Assembly (NCBI RefSeq): GCF_963662255.1
Contig: NC_085056.1
Location: 5,081,716-5,145,715 of the forward strand
Length of the DNA: 64,000 bases
Direction: 5' to 3'
From: Cinclus cinclus
Lineage: Eukaryota > Chordata > Aves > Passeriformes > Cinclidae
Below the pieces are notes generated by a model. It saw only the letters and a list, made by a program, of their open reading frames with translations. It searched no databases and was not told the DNA's origin. Below are positions 22,220 to 35,559 of this stretch, one piece after another; positions within the stretch are counted from its first letter, which is position 1, and each line of letters begins with the position of its first letter. The translations under genes and the position numbers were made by a program.

Positions 22220-25200
22220 GCTCTATTTCTGGTCTAGTTCTGTGCTAAAATGAGCACTGGAGCAAGACACAAATATCTTAACAATTTTAACCACATGCCA
22301 GGTTTTCTAGGAAGTGCGATTCTAAACTATTCAGAAATATTAGTTAGTTGACCACTCTGGTAAAGAAAATAACTTTGAAAGAAGCCTGGACTTTCTTGTA
22401 CAGCCTTTGAAATCCCAGCTGGTCCTGAATGATCCTTTACAAAAAGCCAACCAAGGCTACAGATTGAAGCCAGTCTGATAGAGATTCTCCACTTCTCCAA
22501 CCTTTGGAACTTCAAAATCTCTTAGGAAAAGCTATAATAATTGACTCAGCAGATTATTAAGTACATCTGCTACCACTGGTTAGGGTGTTTTCATGCTCAA
22601 ATTTCAGAGAAAGCATTTCTTTGGAGCCACCCTTCTGTACATGTATACTTCTCCCTTGAAACACATCTTGTGCTTTGTTTGGCAGAAAAGGTACTGAGCA
22701 AAGTCATTTGGGGCAGTCAAGTTGCATAGTACCTGTGAGGCTGAAATCCCAGGCTCCTTTCTTTGCATTATCTCAGTTCTCTTCCCATTCCAATCAATAG
22801 CAAAGCTATAATTTTAATGGGAACACATCTACTTTCTGAGAGCTGGTGCAAGTGTCCCTTCCAGGAAAATTGCTGTAAATATTTGTATAGAAACTCTGAG
22901 GAGAACTGGGTGCTATATGGTGAAGGTGAAGCCGAAGTGGGCACTGTTTGTTAATGCATGCAGAAATACTTTGGTCAGTACCTAATCCTGAACTCTGCCT
23001 TCAGTTTGAAGGCTAGATGGAGTATCAGCACTTCCATGGTGGATCAGAGTTGTGATTATTCTAGACCAGTGTCTTGTGTCTGAAAATACTCAGTACATTG
23101 TGTTTTTTCGGACAGGTGAGGGGCTCTTTGCCTTATAAATTTTAAAGGATCATTTTTCTGGGCAAAGAGTTCACCTTGTGCTGGGGATCTTTAGTTCCTT
23201 AACCTCCTGAAGAGCCAGAAGGTCTTGGCCCCTTAATGACGTGTTCTGTGATCCTGAGCAAATCACTTCTTCGTGTCTCTGCCTCCCCTCCCACTCTCTC
23301 CTGTCTCTTTTCCAGAGCTCAGGGCTTCCATGTGCTTGCTCAGTGTCTGCTAGAGCAGGGCCTTGATCTCTGCTGGGACCTCTAAATACGAGTGATGCAT
23401 AAAAGTAAAAATGATCCTTCTCACAAATAGGGATGCAGGCTGGGAATTTCAAAAAGGCAGAAGAAGGAGTCAGTTTTTATGGACTCCTTTAAAAGTCAAA
23501 GCTTTATGCTCAGAGGCTTAAGGCAATTTTTTGAGACCAGTCCTGTTGCTGTTGGCTTCAGTGATGTAGGACAGCAGAACAGACTCCAGGAATCTTCCAT
23601 TATATCTGTCTACCCTTTTACATGTCACAAGGGAGATTTTTTTAGTGCAAGAGATTGAACCTCAGATAAAATTACATGCTGGAATTATCAGTGGGATTTA
23701 TTTGTCCAGTTCCTTCAGCACTAAGTGGAAAAATTCACATACATACCTTTAATAATAGGGAAGTGTGTGCATTTTTCCACTTTAAGCTGACTAAGTTGAC
23801 ATGTAAGCATGAATGGGCAAAAATACAAATAAAGTTATTTATCAAAGGAAATATTCCTATTTTCTCTATACCTAACATGAGTATAGAATAGAATTATAGA
23901 ATGGCTGTAAAGTTTGGAGGTCTTTTAGCTGTAAATGTTGACTAAATTAAACTGCTAGTTTTCATTACATTTGAATTGACTGTGGTATTACACCCCCTTA
24001 AAAGACACCAGAGAGACTCAAGTTGCATTTTAAATCTATTACTGTAATTAATGGTATATACATTTATTATTGTGGTAACTGCACTTTAATGGTCGTGTTC
24101 AGTACTAAACAAAGCTACAAAATCTAAACAGCTCTGAAGAACATGTTGATTTCAGCTACATTTTATTCCATTGGTCATCCATCACTTAGGTAAACTTGAT
24201 TACTAAAATTAAGCTTTAAGGGCTAATAGGAGAAAGTGTAAAAGTTATGGCACAAAAAGTCAAGTATTTTCCCTTGAAGTTAAATACAAATCTTTAGGTC
24301 TCGGAGACATCTAATCTTATCTGGCTCTCCTGTGTCTGTGGTTCTGCTGTACTTCCCCTGCTAACCAGTGTACCTTGCAGACTTTCAGGTGTATTTTCAT
24401 GTGGTATCCCAAGAAGAGAGAAAAGCATAATTGCAGTTAAAATTTTTAGTTCTTGCATGCAGCATCATTGTTCCATCTGTTGGACTTACTGTGTGACTTC
24501 TTTCAGGCCTGTGGAAACTGAATATGGGATGGTGGTGGGTTTGTTCTGTACTCTTTAATTTGAGCTAAGATCAGTGCAAAATAGGGTGAAACATAACTAT
24601 GTTGTTATTCTTGCCACTACAGACACCTTTATTGTGAGGCTTTTGTTCCTAAAAGGAGTTTTATGAGGATCTCCCCGTGTTCATGAAGCACCATCAATGA
24701 TGTAACCCTGTGGTTACTTTGATTGTTTAAACCTCTCTTGGGATTTTCAGGATATGTTTATTCACCTGTGAATGAAAAGCAGGCTTTGTCCTGTTTTCCA
24801 TATCTTTGACTTTTCCATATTTAGCTTCCTATTAAGTAAAGGAGGTATAAGCATAAGGAAGTAGCAAAAGGCAGTATTTTACCAAATTTAGCCAGAAGGG
24901 CCAGCTTTTCTGTAGGAATATTAGATTGGCTGTGGTCCCTGAGCTGAGATTGAATTCCCATATTAATTCTATGGGTTACTTTCAGAGAAAGGACACTGTC
25001 TCAAATGGGAAGCTGAAAAGCTGTAAGCTTCCCATGTACTAAGCTACTGGAGAGGTTCTTGGCACGATTTGGTTCCCAGCCAAGCTGCATCCACATCCTG
25101 ACACCTCAGTTTGGTGCTGTCCTCTTCTTCCAGGTGCAAACCAAGCTGTCACAGGGTCTCAGTTGTGCTTTCCCTTGGGACATTCCCTGTGGCTGGAATC

Positions 25201-25479
25201 AAGCACTTTAGAATTCTCTTTGCTGCGTTGACTGCACTGTGTGCTGTAAAGGGGCTGGGACGGGGGAGAGGATCTGACTAAAGGTTTTGGAACAATTTCT
25301 GCAGAACCATATTGATTTCATCTCTATTAAATTCATTGAGTTTTCCCATAAGGGCTTTTTAATTTAACCATTGCTAAAAAATGCTGCACAAATTACCTGG
25401 CAGGAATGCAGTGGAGTTAGAAGCCCTTTAGGCAGTCCCTTAAAGGCAGAGCAGTAAAGCTGGGTGAATTATTCCCAGC
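22220..25479. other. Non-coding DNA, no gene recognised
   Basis: Apart from the CR1 terminus listed at 23,883, nothing is recognised. The 93-codon minus-strand frame at 23,171-23,452 is rich in charged residues but shows no domain and no splice context. Confidence 0.55.
23883..23930 (-). mobile_element. CR1 3'-end remnant, reverse orientation
   Basis: The + strand reads as imperfect repeats of the unit ATAGAAT followed by ATGGCTGTAAAGTTTGGAGG. Avian CR1 elements end in short ATTCTATG-type repeats preceded by a conserved tail which, read from the opposite strand, gives ATAGAAT repeats followed by a TAGAATGG...TTGG block. The order and spacing here match that layout in minus orientation. Similarity fades within about 45 bases, so only the terminus of an old, strongly 5'-truncated insertion would remain. 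The match is short and could be coincidental in AT-rich DNA. Confidence 0.45.
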
Positions 25480-25790
25480 CAAGAGGGTTGGTTTTTCTTT
25501 ATTTATTTATTCAATGAATTTACTACTCTGTCTGTTCACAGATTACTGACAAACAGCCGCTGATTCTTTATGAATTTGTTCATTATCCCAAATTATTCAA
25601 TGCCTGGTTTATGCAATGCAGTTTTAGCTTATAGGGCTGCTGGCAGTCTGATCCACGAGTATTGTTTGAATACCACTGTTTGTAATTCTTACAGAAAAGC
25701 CCTATAAAACTAAATAGAGGCCTGGTGTTTTATTTCTGGGCGCATCTATAAAACTTAGCAGAAAATTAGATCCTTACCATAAAATTCTAC
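25480..25790. promoter_or_regulatory. Candidate conserved regulatory element
   Basis: A homopolymer-poor stretch with a TTTATTTATTTATT block (about 25,498-25,511), FOX-like TTGTTTGAAT and MEF2/TATA-like A/T blocks (CCTATAAAACTAAATAG at about 25,701-25,717, CTATAAAACTTA near 25,747). Its texture resembles vertebrate conserved non-coding elements. The assignment is by general appearance and is weak. Confidence 0.18.
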
Positions 25791-26079
25791 AGCTTGGTTT
25801 AAAGTAGTTATAATTTTCTACTGATTTCTGTGTTTTTAGTAGCATTTATATTAAAAAAAAGTGTTTTGCATTGCCGTTACTTTCAAATTTTTGTAGTTTC
25901 TGAGGGCTGAGAGGGTTGATAACATGGATGTAAATCCTTGGGAACTGACCTCTTTTACCCTTGAGTTTGTTTGGTTACATTGCAGTTATGCCAATTCCTG
26001 TTATAGGACACTTTTTTACTATTGGGGTATAAATCTTCATCAGGCCCTACTTGGTTCTGCCTTTCACTAATGCTACAAT

Positions 26080-26133
26080 GAAATCTAAGGTATATAAAAA
26101 AGAACTATCTACTAGGCAAGTACCTTAGATTTC
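26080..26133. repeat. Inverted repeat with 13-bp perfect arms (hairpin)
   Basis: GAAATCTAAGGTA at 26,080-26,092 pairs exactly with TACCTTAGATTTC at 26,121-26,133 across a 28-base loop. The loop shows no further pairing, so the stem is too short for a typical microRNA precursor. It could be the collapsed ends of a tiny terminal-inverted-repeat element or simply a structured spot. No flanking direct repeat is obvious. Confidence 0.9.
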
Positions 26134-29100
26134 TCTGTTCTTTGGATGTAATTTATTACCCGTGTTTCTGATAGCTCCTCAAGGAATGACGTTTCATTAG
26201 TATCAGGTTCTACTCAGATCCCAGGAAATCTCCCAATTTGAGAAGTGTTTTCTTAGGTCCAGGCATGCACCTTTGAAGGTGATGATGCATGACTGCTAGA
26301 GACTGAGTGTTGTTTCACTGGGATAAACAGATTTGGCTATTTGCTTAAATTAACAGAAGATATAAAATTCTCTTCTGATACGTTGTGTTGGCTTTGATTT
26401 GCTTTATGTTGGTTTTAAGCATTTCCCTGCTGGCTTTGCCTGGTGTAGCAAGGAATGGTAGAAGTCCATGGAGAAGGAATTAATCCTCTGATATGTTTGG
26501 TAGACTGTTACAAATCTTTAATTTGCAAATGTGCATAAGGAACCAGAGATTTACCCGATGGAGTGTGCAGTATCTGCTTTTCATGTAGCAGTAATGTTAT
26601 CAGGGATCTCATTAACTCCTAGGGCTGTTCAGGGAGAGGTTTCAGGAAACCTCCCTGCAAGCACTGCCCCTGGAACAGGCTGGGTCACACTTGTGTTATT
26701 TAACTCCTGCTTTGCAGCCACATCACTGCTGGTGTCCCCACGTGGATTGTAGGTTTTGTGCTCTTTTGGAACTTGCCAGCATTTCTTTTATCCTCTCTGA
26801 AATACTGACTGCCAGTGGAATGGAAGTAGGGTGCTCATTTACCTGTTAACTCCATTATTCTGGAGCAAGATGTCTTTAGCTAGTCAGATATGAAAAAAAT
26901 TAAAACATCTCTAGATGACATTTCTGTAACGCGTTGGTGTTTCTGTAAGACATAATAAAATATTCATTGCTTGAACAGATGGATATAGCCACAGTCCTTC
27001 TGAAGATGTTATTTTAAGGATGTGGATTATACTGGATTAATAGGCCAGTAGCTTGGCAGAATGGAGCTTTTTTGGTGTTTCAACTTGTAGAGCTAGTTAT
27101 ATTTTCCAATGAATTAGCTGTAAGTTGCACTAGATAAAAAAGATGAAAATTAACTTTTAAAATATGGATTTTTTTTTTCCTATAATGAAAATTCTATTTC
27201 TAGAGATTTCTAAGAACCTTAATTCTTATAACTGCCATACGCTTTCCTCTGGGCTAGACTTTGACAGATACTTAGGATTATCAGGTTAACATGCAGTGGA
27301 TAAAAGATGGTGAGAGGCTAAGAGAAAGCTTTTGTTAATGAACATCAGTTTTTAGTAGTGGGCTGCTTTTGCTCTATCAGAAGACTTTTAAATCTTGACA
27401 CATGTCAAAAAAGTATTTCTGGCCATGATAAATTTTATGGTTTTAAATGTAATATTTAGCAATGCTGGAATCCTGCTGAAGTTAATGGTATATTGTTCAG
27501 CAATAAGGAATAAAGGTTAATCTGTGACTTCCAGTAACTTGTCCTTCAACAGATCTTAGTAATGGTGAGTATTTCTTGATTTAGAATTGAAAACTGGCCC
27601 ATCTTGCCATGAGTTCTTCTCCAAAATGAGCCTGAATTTAGCCTTAGAAAATTCATTAAAAGGGACAGGATCTCCTGTCCATCAGAGTTCTCTTTTATAC
27701 CTAGCATGGGGGTAACTGCAGCCAGTATAGGATAGTGCCCACATTCTGGAGCACTGTTGTAAATGTGCATATGCTCCTTGAATCCACAGGATCTGAGTGT
27801 TTTCCAGCTGTAATGTGCAGCTGTCTTGTTTTTTGGTAATCTGGTAAATCGGATACATAATAATAATAAATTTATCATAAAAAGTTAGTACATTTTTCTG
27901 TCACATGGTTATAAGAAGTTTCCTTAATTCCAATGTAATGGCTTTTTTTCAGAGATACCAGTTCTGGAAGAGAGTAGACATGGCTCATTTACATGTTTGT
28001 ACATAAAATCAACTTTTACCGTGTAGTTAATGCTTCTCAAGTTTAATGCATATTACCTTGGAGAGACTGGTTAGACACTGAGAGAAAACTCATAAAAAGG
28101 CTTAATCTCAGATATTGGTCTCTTGAGATCAGAATATAATACTAGATAGCCAGAAGATGGAATGATAGCAACGTTCAAGGAGAATCTGTATTTTATCCTG
28201 TCAGTTTGCAAGGAATTTCCTGAATTTTACTTTTGTCTTTAGGACTGAGTAAATAGACATATCTATTTTTTTTTTTTTACTAGAAGCATTTACCAGAACT
28301 TAGGTGTTTTACAGTTTATAACTGTGCCTGTGCTAAAATAGGTAATTGTGTACCTGAACTTGAGCCAAGCTTTTCTGAAATATCTGGAAATAAGTTTGTG
28401 AGAGAAACTCATCTGTTGCTGCCGGGATGATGTTTTATCATTTGTTTTCCACAGTATACTTGGAACTGTCTGTATGCTATTGAGTGTCTCAGGTGTCCCA
28501 ACTTCAAGTGCCATGGATTTTTTGAGGTATTTGAGAAGTACACCATGACCTGTCATTGAGTCAGTCTGGCATTATTCAGTGCTCGTGTCCTTCATTGCTC
28601 AAGTGGTACTTGAACTGTCCATTATAATGCACTAATTGAAGGATGTTTCATGTGTTCTCAGCAGAGAATTCATTCTCCAATCTACAGGATTGTTCCAGAG
28701 CACCAGTTGGTGTTCTTAGCGTGCTTTTAATGTGTGGTAGAGTATATTGTTGTCAAGGGATTATCTGAAGTGAAGAACATGGCAAAACAAAGCATTTGCG
28801 CTTTTTCCACTATTTTTTTTTTTTAAGTCCTTGGGAAAGATGATTTCCAATGTCCTTGCATGCTCTATAGCAACTTTACATGAGTTTTTGAGAATTTTTG
28901 TCAAAATAATATGCCTTTTATTATCAAATTGAAGTGTATTTTGGTCCATAGAGCATGTAGATGTGATGATAATGAGAACCTCTTAGTAAGATAAACATAA
29001 AGCATCTAGAAGCATTATAATATACATTACTAAAATGTACCACCCTCTGTACTGCCCACCTACCCCCCTCTTTGTTCCACCTCGCTATCAGGATTAAAAG

Positions 29101-31984
29101 AAATAGTGCTTGCAAAGCATGATCTAAAAGTATTCTTGAGTTGTGACTGGTATTGCATAGCAGGAATTGCACCAGGGACTTCCATCCTGTCAGCTCTGTC
29201 TGTGCCAAGGAGCTTTCACAGGAAAAGGCATTGGCACAGACCAAGCCCATCACATCTGCAAAAGGGCAACAAAAATTGCTGTCATTGTCTTATTGTTTCT
29301 GGTGCTTTCCACAAGCACTCCAGCAAGGCTTCTTGGGATAGTATGTATTGTCTAGAATAGCTTTTACTTGACTTAGCTTATGTTGTCTTGCAGGAAAACA
29401 CCACTGCTGCTGCCTCTGGGCTCAGCATCGCAAAAATGCAGGCTCCAGTGCTGGATGTGATAGAATTCTTCTGGGGATTTCTGCCATGGGAAGGAAGTAG
29501 TACCCAGCTGGCATCTCTGTCTGATTTACATTGAGCCCCCAGCTCGTCATTCTTTGCTGGGGTACTTAAACTGGTTGCATACAGTTTTGTTCTCTTAAGA
29601 CATACCTCCACCCCAGAAACACACCCCCCAAAGCCAAGTAGCCCAAGCTTGGATGTCTAATTCTTCTCTCAGAACTTCCATGCTCAGCTCTGCTTTGGTT
29701 TCACTGCACTCCCTCCTGCTGTGTGCTGGGATAAACAGGAAGATCAGGCCCTGTGGGTGTTCATTTGCTCTGTGATCTGATTTATGCTGCTTCCATCTCT
29801 TGCTGACTTCAGCCTCTCTTTGTGAGCTAGCACAGTTTAGCAAATGCTCTCCCTGGCTTCAGCTGGTGGCAAAACAGCAGCTGAGACACAGTTCCCCTAC
29901 ACTGAGTCCAGCACTTGCCTTTCCAGTCTTTGTTGGAGACTGAATCCTGCTTCTCCTATCTTTCACTCATCCTTTTCTGAGCTGTAGAGCCAGTCTCAGC
30001 AAATACCATCATCTTGTCTTTTGCTGCCTGCTGTACTTTTCTTGTTTCACGTATGTTTTCTCTGAACTAAATGGGGCTGGAGTAATGGGTATTCTTTTGA
30101 AATTAGGCTGCATTCACCACTTAATTCCTAAATAACCATAACTGATTTATCCTGCACCTTTCAGTGTCTCTTTTCGTTGCCTTATTCTTTCTTTATCCAG
30201 GTGGTTTTCACTGCTGAGGAAACAAATTCCAAATGAGGAATACTGGGCTGATTCTACTGTCCATTTTCCCAACTCCATACTAGTGTAAATTCAGTATTTT
30301 ACATTAGTGATATGTGAAAATATAGTGGTATTTCTGAGGATTTTCTAGAGCAGGAAGCATAAAGAACTTTAACCCTGGGACCAGTTGCCAAAGGACCCCA
30401 CAATCTTTATTATGGAAATAATTTGTATAAAGGGGCATTTTGACATGGGAAGGATTAATTGCCTCATGCTAACAGATATCTGAGATTTCAGCTCTTTTAT
30501 AACCAGCATTTCTGTATCCATCATGTAACAGAATTATGCTTCTGTTTTTAACAGACTAGAAAATGTGGAAGTATCTGGCAACTAGTAAATGACACGTTAT
30601 TTCTATATGATATCTGTCTCAGCTGACACCACCTCACTCAGAATATAGTTCTGATGATGCTTCCTGAAGATGTGCTAAGCTTCTGAAAGTGCCTGCTCAT
30701 AGTGTGTCTTTTGGAGCTCTTTAGAGATATCTTTAGACTTAATTTATGTTCTCATGAGTTTTGTCCATTGGCAGTTGCCCTTCTTTCAGAAATCTCAAAA
30801 ATGGAAATATTTGTAAAGTTTGTATGTCAGCGAAGCTCATACAGATTCACTTAATTGCTGAAGGGAAAGTTCATAGAAGATTTTCAGTGGTTACTCCAGT
30901 GAGGAAATGCCTGTTTTTTTTTTGTATTTCAGTTGTGTTTAGGGTCAGAGTGTCAGACACTGAAGATACATAGCCAAGGAAAGCTGAAGAGTTTCAAAAT
31001 CTAAGTTACCCTTATTGATGGTTTTCTTTCTTTGATCTTTGTCTTGTCTTTGCTGATGGGGATCTACTAAAGATCTGTTACATCCTTAAGGGTGTGAATT
31101 AGGATTAGAAAACTTTCCCTTAGTGACCAAAATAATGTTTATCCTTGTATTTATTCTGCTTAAAATGTTTAATTTTTTTTCAGAAACTGAATCCCATCTG
31201 CTTTGACAGAACAGTCCTGAGCTATGAGTAATCTTGCCCTCTTAATAATCACTCTGGCTTATTGGTTTTTGCTTATTCTTTCTCCTTAATGTACTTTTGG
31301 AAGGTTGTTATCATCAAAGAGATGCTGTTTATCAGTTGATTGTGTTTTACTGAGTGTTTTGTGGAAAAAGACAAATCTCAGCCCTTTCTTCAGAGAGCCT
31401 GAAGAAGTTGAGTTCATTGTCAAGGTAACTCTCACTGGGTATGTGAGCTCATGGCAGTAGGAAAAATACTGCTTAGTGTCAGTCACATGAAAGATCCTTC
31501 ATTTTCCCACCTCAGCCTCTCAGGAAACATTCTGACCTTCTCAGACTGAAAAAAAAAGTGTTCCCTGGGATATTGGAAAACTCTGACATGTTTAAAATGA
31601 AGTCTCACTGGAGAAGAATCTACCAAACAGAGAGACATTGTTGAGGTTTGTATTTCTTTAAGGAAGAGATTTTGTCATGTGTGGCTTCTCAGGAGACCAA
31701 AACTGCACTTGGTGATTTTTCAGTGGAATTTCCGTTCTCTCCCTACTTACTTTTTTTATGGAATTGACTCTATATTTGGAGAAAAAGGTACAGTCCAAAA
31801 AAGATTGAGCTGAGCCCAAACCCTGTGCTTTAGAGTGTGATTAAAGACTTGCATTTCCCCAAACAGCCATGTCACAAGATGCCTAGTGCAGAAGGCATTA
31901 TTCATCTCTACCTTATCTCTATGAAAAGCCATCTTCAAAGCAGAAAGGAGGAGAGTTCTACCCTCTAGAGATAAATGGCATATC

Positions 31985-32086
31985 ATAAATAGTGAGAGGC
32001 ACTCAGATACTGTGATTATGAGCTCTATAGAAATGCCTATAAATAATACTGGGAGGTGCCCAGATACTACAGCTTACTTATGAGAA
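31985..32086. repeat. Diverged tandem duplication, period about 54 bp
   Basis: Two adjacent copies share the order ATAAATA, then GAGGCACTCAGATACT in the first copy and GAGGTGCCCAGATACT in the second, then a shared TTATGAG. Substitutions and small gaps separate them, so the duplication is old. Confidence 0.7.
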
Positions 32087-35000
32087 TAAATAAAGCGCAT
32101 AAAAATCTGACAAGATGCAAGCTTCTCTCCCATATGAGGACACTTCACTTTCCTTTTCCACTTTCTGTTCTGAGAGCAGGATCTGTCATGGAGGGACTAG
32201 GTCCTTCTTAAATAGCAGTCTCTTGAGAAATAATAAAGAAAATCACTATGTAAAATAGCATGAAAGCATTGAAGTCAGAAAACTTTTAAAGGCATACTTA
32301 GCTGTGCATCCTTTCCAAATTTTGAGTTTAAAGTAAGAAAAGTGTAGCGGGACAGAAACATTTAGAATCTGAAATTTGAGAATATTTGAGAGTGTGGATT
32401 CTGGTATGATAGAGGCAGATTTGGTTTTCACTTCAGTGGGAGCAAGACATAAAGATTTCATAAAGGTGCTCATAGCAATAATGCATTTGCTTCTGGTGAA
32501 CCCAGCTGCTGGAGAGCTGCACCAGTCACTCAGCAAGATCAATATCACAAGAAAAAAATTGCACTGATTGGAACTGCCTCTTTTTGTATGTATTTTCTTT
32601 TTCCTAGGCAGTTTTGAGCTGTTCTAATTCTGTTTAGTTTTGCTTTCTCATCAAACGTTTTTTATTAGTTCTGTTCTCTGATGAGCTACAGGCAATTCTT
32701 GATACTGTTTTTATGATTAGCAGTTCAGAAACTCTGAAGTTTGTGTTGGTAAGGTCTCTGAATTACCCTGCTCTGGGATCAGCAGTGTTAGTGAGTGCCA
32801 CCCTTGGGGAAGTTTAGCTGTCATGTGGATACTGGAGACCAGAAAAAGTATTGCAGTGAACTGAATAATTTTTAAATTTGAAATCTTACTTGAACAGATA
32901 TTACTGTGTTGGCTTCACTCAGTTTGGCATGTTTGTAAAAGAGCATACACAAATCACAAGTGTCTCTTTTGTACAAAGACAAATGCATTACAGTAAATTG
33001 CAATTTTTTTTTCTTTCAGGTCTTAGCAAATCCTTTGATATCTCTATTCTGACAATCCACTGTTTCATTTAAAATACATTAATGGTGAACTATCATTTAG
33101 TATAGGGGATGAAAACTCACTTTTATATCCTTAATTTTTTTTATATGGTTGCTTGTAAACAAAGAACTAAGGAAATGGTCAGTGTAGAAATCCAGTTGTA
33201 CTGGTGTTCTTGATTATGTTTAGTGCTCTGGAGAATCTTACAGTGTGGAATTCCTCTTGGATAATGCTCTGAAGCATACTGAGAACATGTGTGTTCCATA
33301 TAGGCATAAGAATTTTATTTTAAACTCACTGAGTTTTGGTTTTACACTTCCAGCTTCAAAGTAATGAGTCCCACAGTCAGGTCTTGAGGAAGACATTGCT
33401 GAGAAAATTAAATTTTTCTGTCTGTTGGAAATTCTCTAGGCACAAGTTTTAAGTCTGTATGAGGTGTTGTTTCTCTGTGGCAAAATTCCTGGAGGTTTCC
33501 TCTTTAGGATGTAGTGCTGAACCCTGGCCATGTTCTGCACAAGGGAATTGCACACAGCAGTGAAAGTGCCTGAACTGCTTGGTTCCTTGGTGTAGTCTTG
33601 GCATTTCCTTCCCTTGGGTGAAAATTGAACTGAGGTGGAAAAATTTGAGCTTGTCAAGTAGTTACAACAGGTTTATTTGTACTTTTTTTTTTTTTCCCTA
33701 AAGTGATAAAATGAAAGACTTTGCAAAGGTATTTGATTAAATGCTCTTGAGATTTGCTTAAGTTGTAGCTGTGAGAATTGAAGAAATTCTGATGCTGATT
33801 TTGCTGGCTTTTTTATAAAAAGGTGCTCTCAGAACTTGTTTTGGTGAAAGTATCTGCATATCAGTGAAGTGCAAAATTCACTGAATTCCTGCTGAAGGTG
33901 ATGTGAGTTGATGGGCATGGAGACATGTCCAAGAGCAGTACATCAAAGCTAAGATTTGGACCATGACCATCTTCAGTTTTGGAATTTCATTTAGCCCCAT
34001 CACACTGGTGATATTAAACTGTGCTTTCAATATGGGAAAGCTTAGGTGCAAAGCAGCAGTTCATAGCTTTTGCAGGAAGGCATTTCCTCTGAAAAATTGT
34101 AGTCAGGTGCACTTCCAGAATTCTACAACTGTAAGAAAAAAACGACAACCATACTTTAAAAGCATCTATTGACTAGTGTTAATGGGAATTGGATATTCTA
34201 GTGTGGGCAGCACACCAGAAACATCCCTGTGCATGGCACTCTGAGTGCCAGGAGCAGTGAAAGCCTTGCAGAAAGAAAAATAAGAACTCTGTGAGAGCAT
34301 TTAGGCTTGGGGCTCTTGTAAGCTCTTTGGTTCTGCTGCTGCAAACATGAATTGGTTTGTAACACAGTCAGGCCAAATTCTCCACTCACTAATGGTGGTC
34401 TCACCCAGTAAATTGCTGTATCTGGATAATCCAGCATCCAGTAGTCTGTGGGCCAAGTACTTCTTCAAAATAAACTTCTTTGTCTTGATCTTGTAGGTGT
34501 TTAGGTTTTAATTCACTAAGTAGAATACAGTAAATTTCCATTCCTGCAGAACTGGTCCATCTTACTGAAATATTAAATATTCTATTCTTATGAACTGTGT
34601 TACAAATCAAGGAGACTTTCAGATCTTATGGCTTGTTTGTATATAGATGGATTGAGTAATTGATTATATTTGTTTTAATTATATATAGAAATGTCAAGCA
34701 GCTTTATTAGGTAGTGTACATTTATTGTGACCGAGTACCTACTTGAAATAGCTTATGGCTTCAGAGCACTCATGTATCTGCAGGGTCAGTGTCAGAGTGC
34801 CACAAAACCTTCCTATTTGTGTGGTGCAAGTGCCAGCTGAGCCTGAGGTTCTCTGCAGCTCTAAGTGCTGCTGGGGGACAAGGTCTTCCCTTGGGCCAGC
34901 TCTCTAGAACCGTGTTTGCAGCTGTGTGCAAACCTGAATGATTATGAACACTGTGTGTGCACCAGGGAGGATAAATTTGTGCTTCTGGTTTGTGCTTCCC

Positions 35001-35559
35001 AGGAATTTCTGTGCTTCCTAGGAGCTTGAAAATGAAGTTGTTTCTACATTAGCTTTTTCTGTTTTGTGGATGTGTCTGCTTCTTGATTTGTGCTATTTTG
35101 AAATTAGCCAAGTTAATGAGTTTTTTTAATGACATAGAAGGAAACTCTAGACATAATTTTTTTGTCTGAATTTTAATTTTGTGGATATCTAAACATTGAT
35201 GTTTTCCTGCTGTAGTCCTCAGATAAGTAAAACTCCTGAGTAAGGTTGTTGCTGCTGTCTTTTTGAAGACCTGAAAACCCCTGTTCTTAGGAAGTGTTCC
35301 CATTTGTCAGTATGGAAGAATAAGTAAAATCAGAAGAAGAAGAAATGTGGAAGTTTCCAATCTTAGCTTTAAGTTATTTCACTCTGGACCAGGTTGTCAA
35401 ATTACCAAAGCAGTGCCATGCTATGAAAACATATGAAAGACAAAGAGAGGTTGAAAGATTTTTTGGGATCTGTGCACATTGAATAGTCATCAGTTCTTTT
35501 ACCAGAACAAATCCTGGAGTGTGTCTGATTTTGCTGGTGAGGACATGGCTTGCCCTATG

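Larger units (their letters stand above)
25791..35559. other. Non-coding DNA with T-runs and small repeats
   Basis: No gene established over almost 10 kb. It contains a hairpin-forming inverted repeat (26,080-26,133), T-runs of ten or more at 27,169, 28,266, 28,813, 30,914 and 33,683, and a diverged duplication (31,985-32,086). Strong acceptor-like polypyrimidine-AG sites occur on + at about 27,950, 29,394, 30,931, 31,182 and 33,019. The stretch after 29,394 stays open for about 47 codons and is described as a finding. The 110-codon minus frame at 27,546-27,878 has no recognisable domain. Confidence 0.55.

Noticed and set aside
30914..33020. Several T-rich plus CAG acceptor-like sites (30,931; 31,182; 33,019)
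   Set aside because: Stops follow soon after in most frames and no plausible donors lie at exon-like distances; they fit the general T-run excess.
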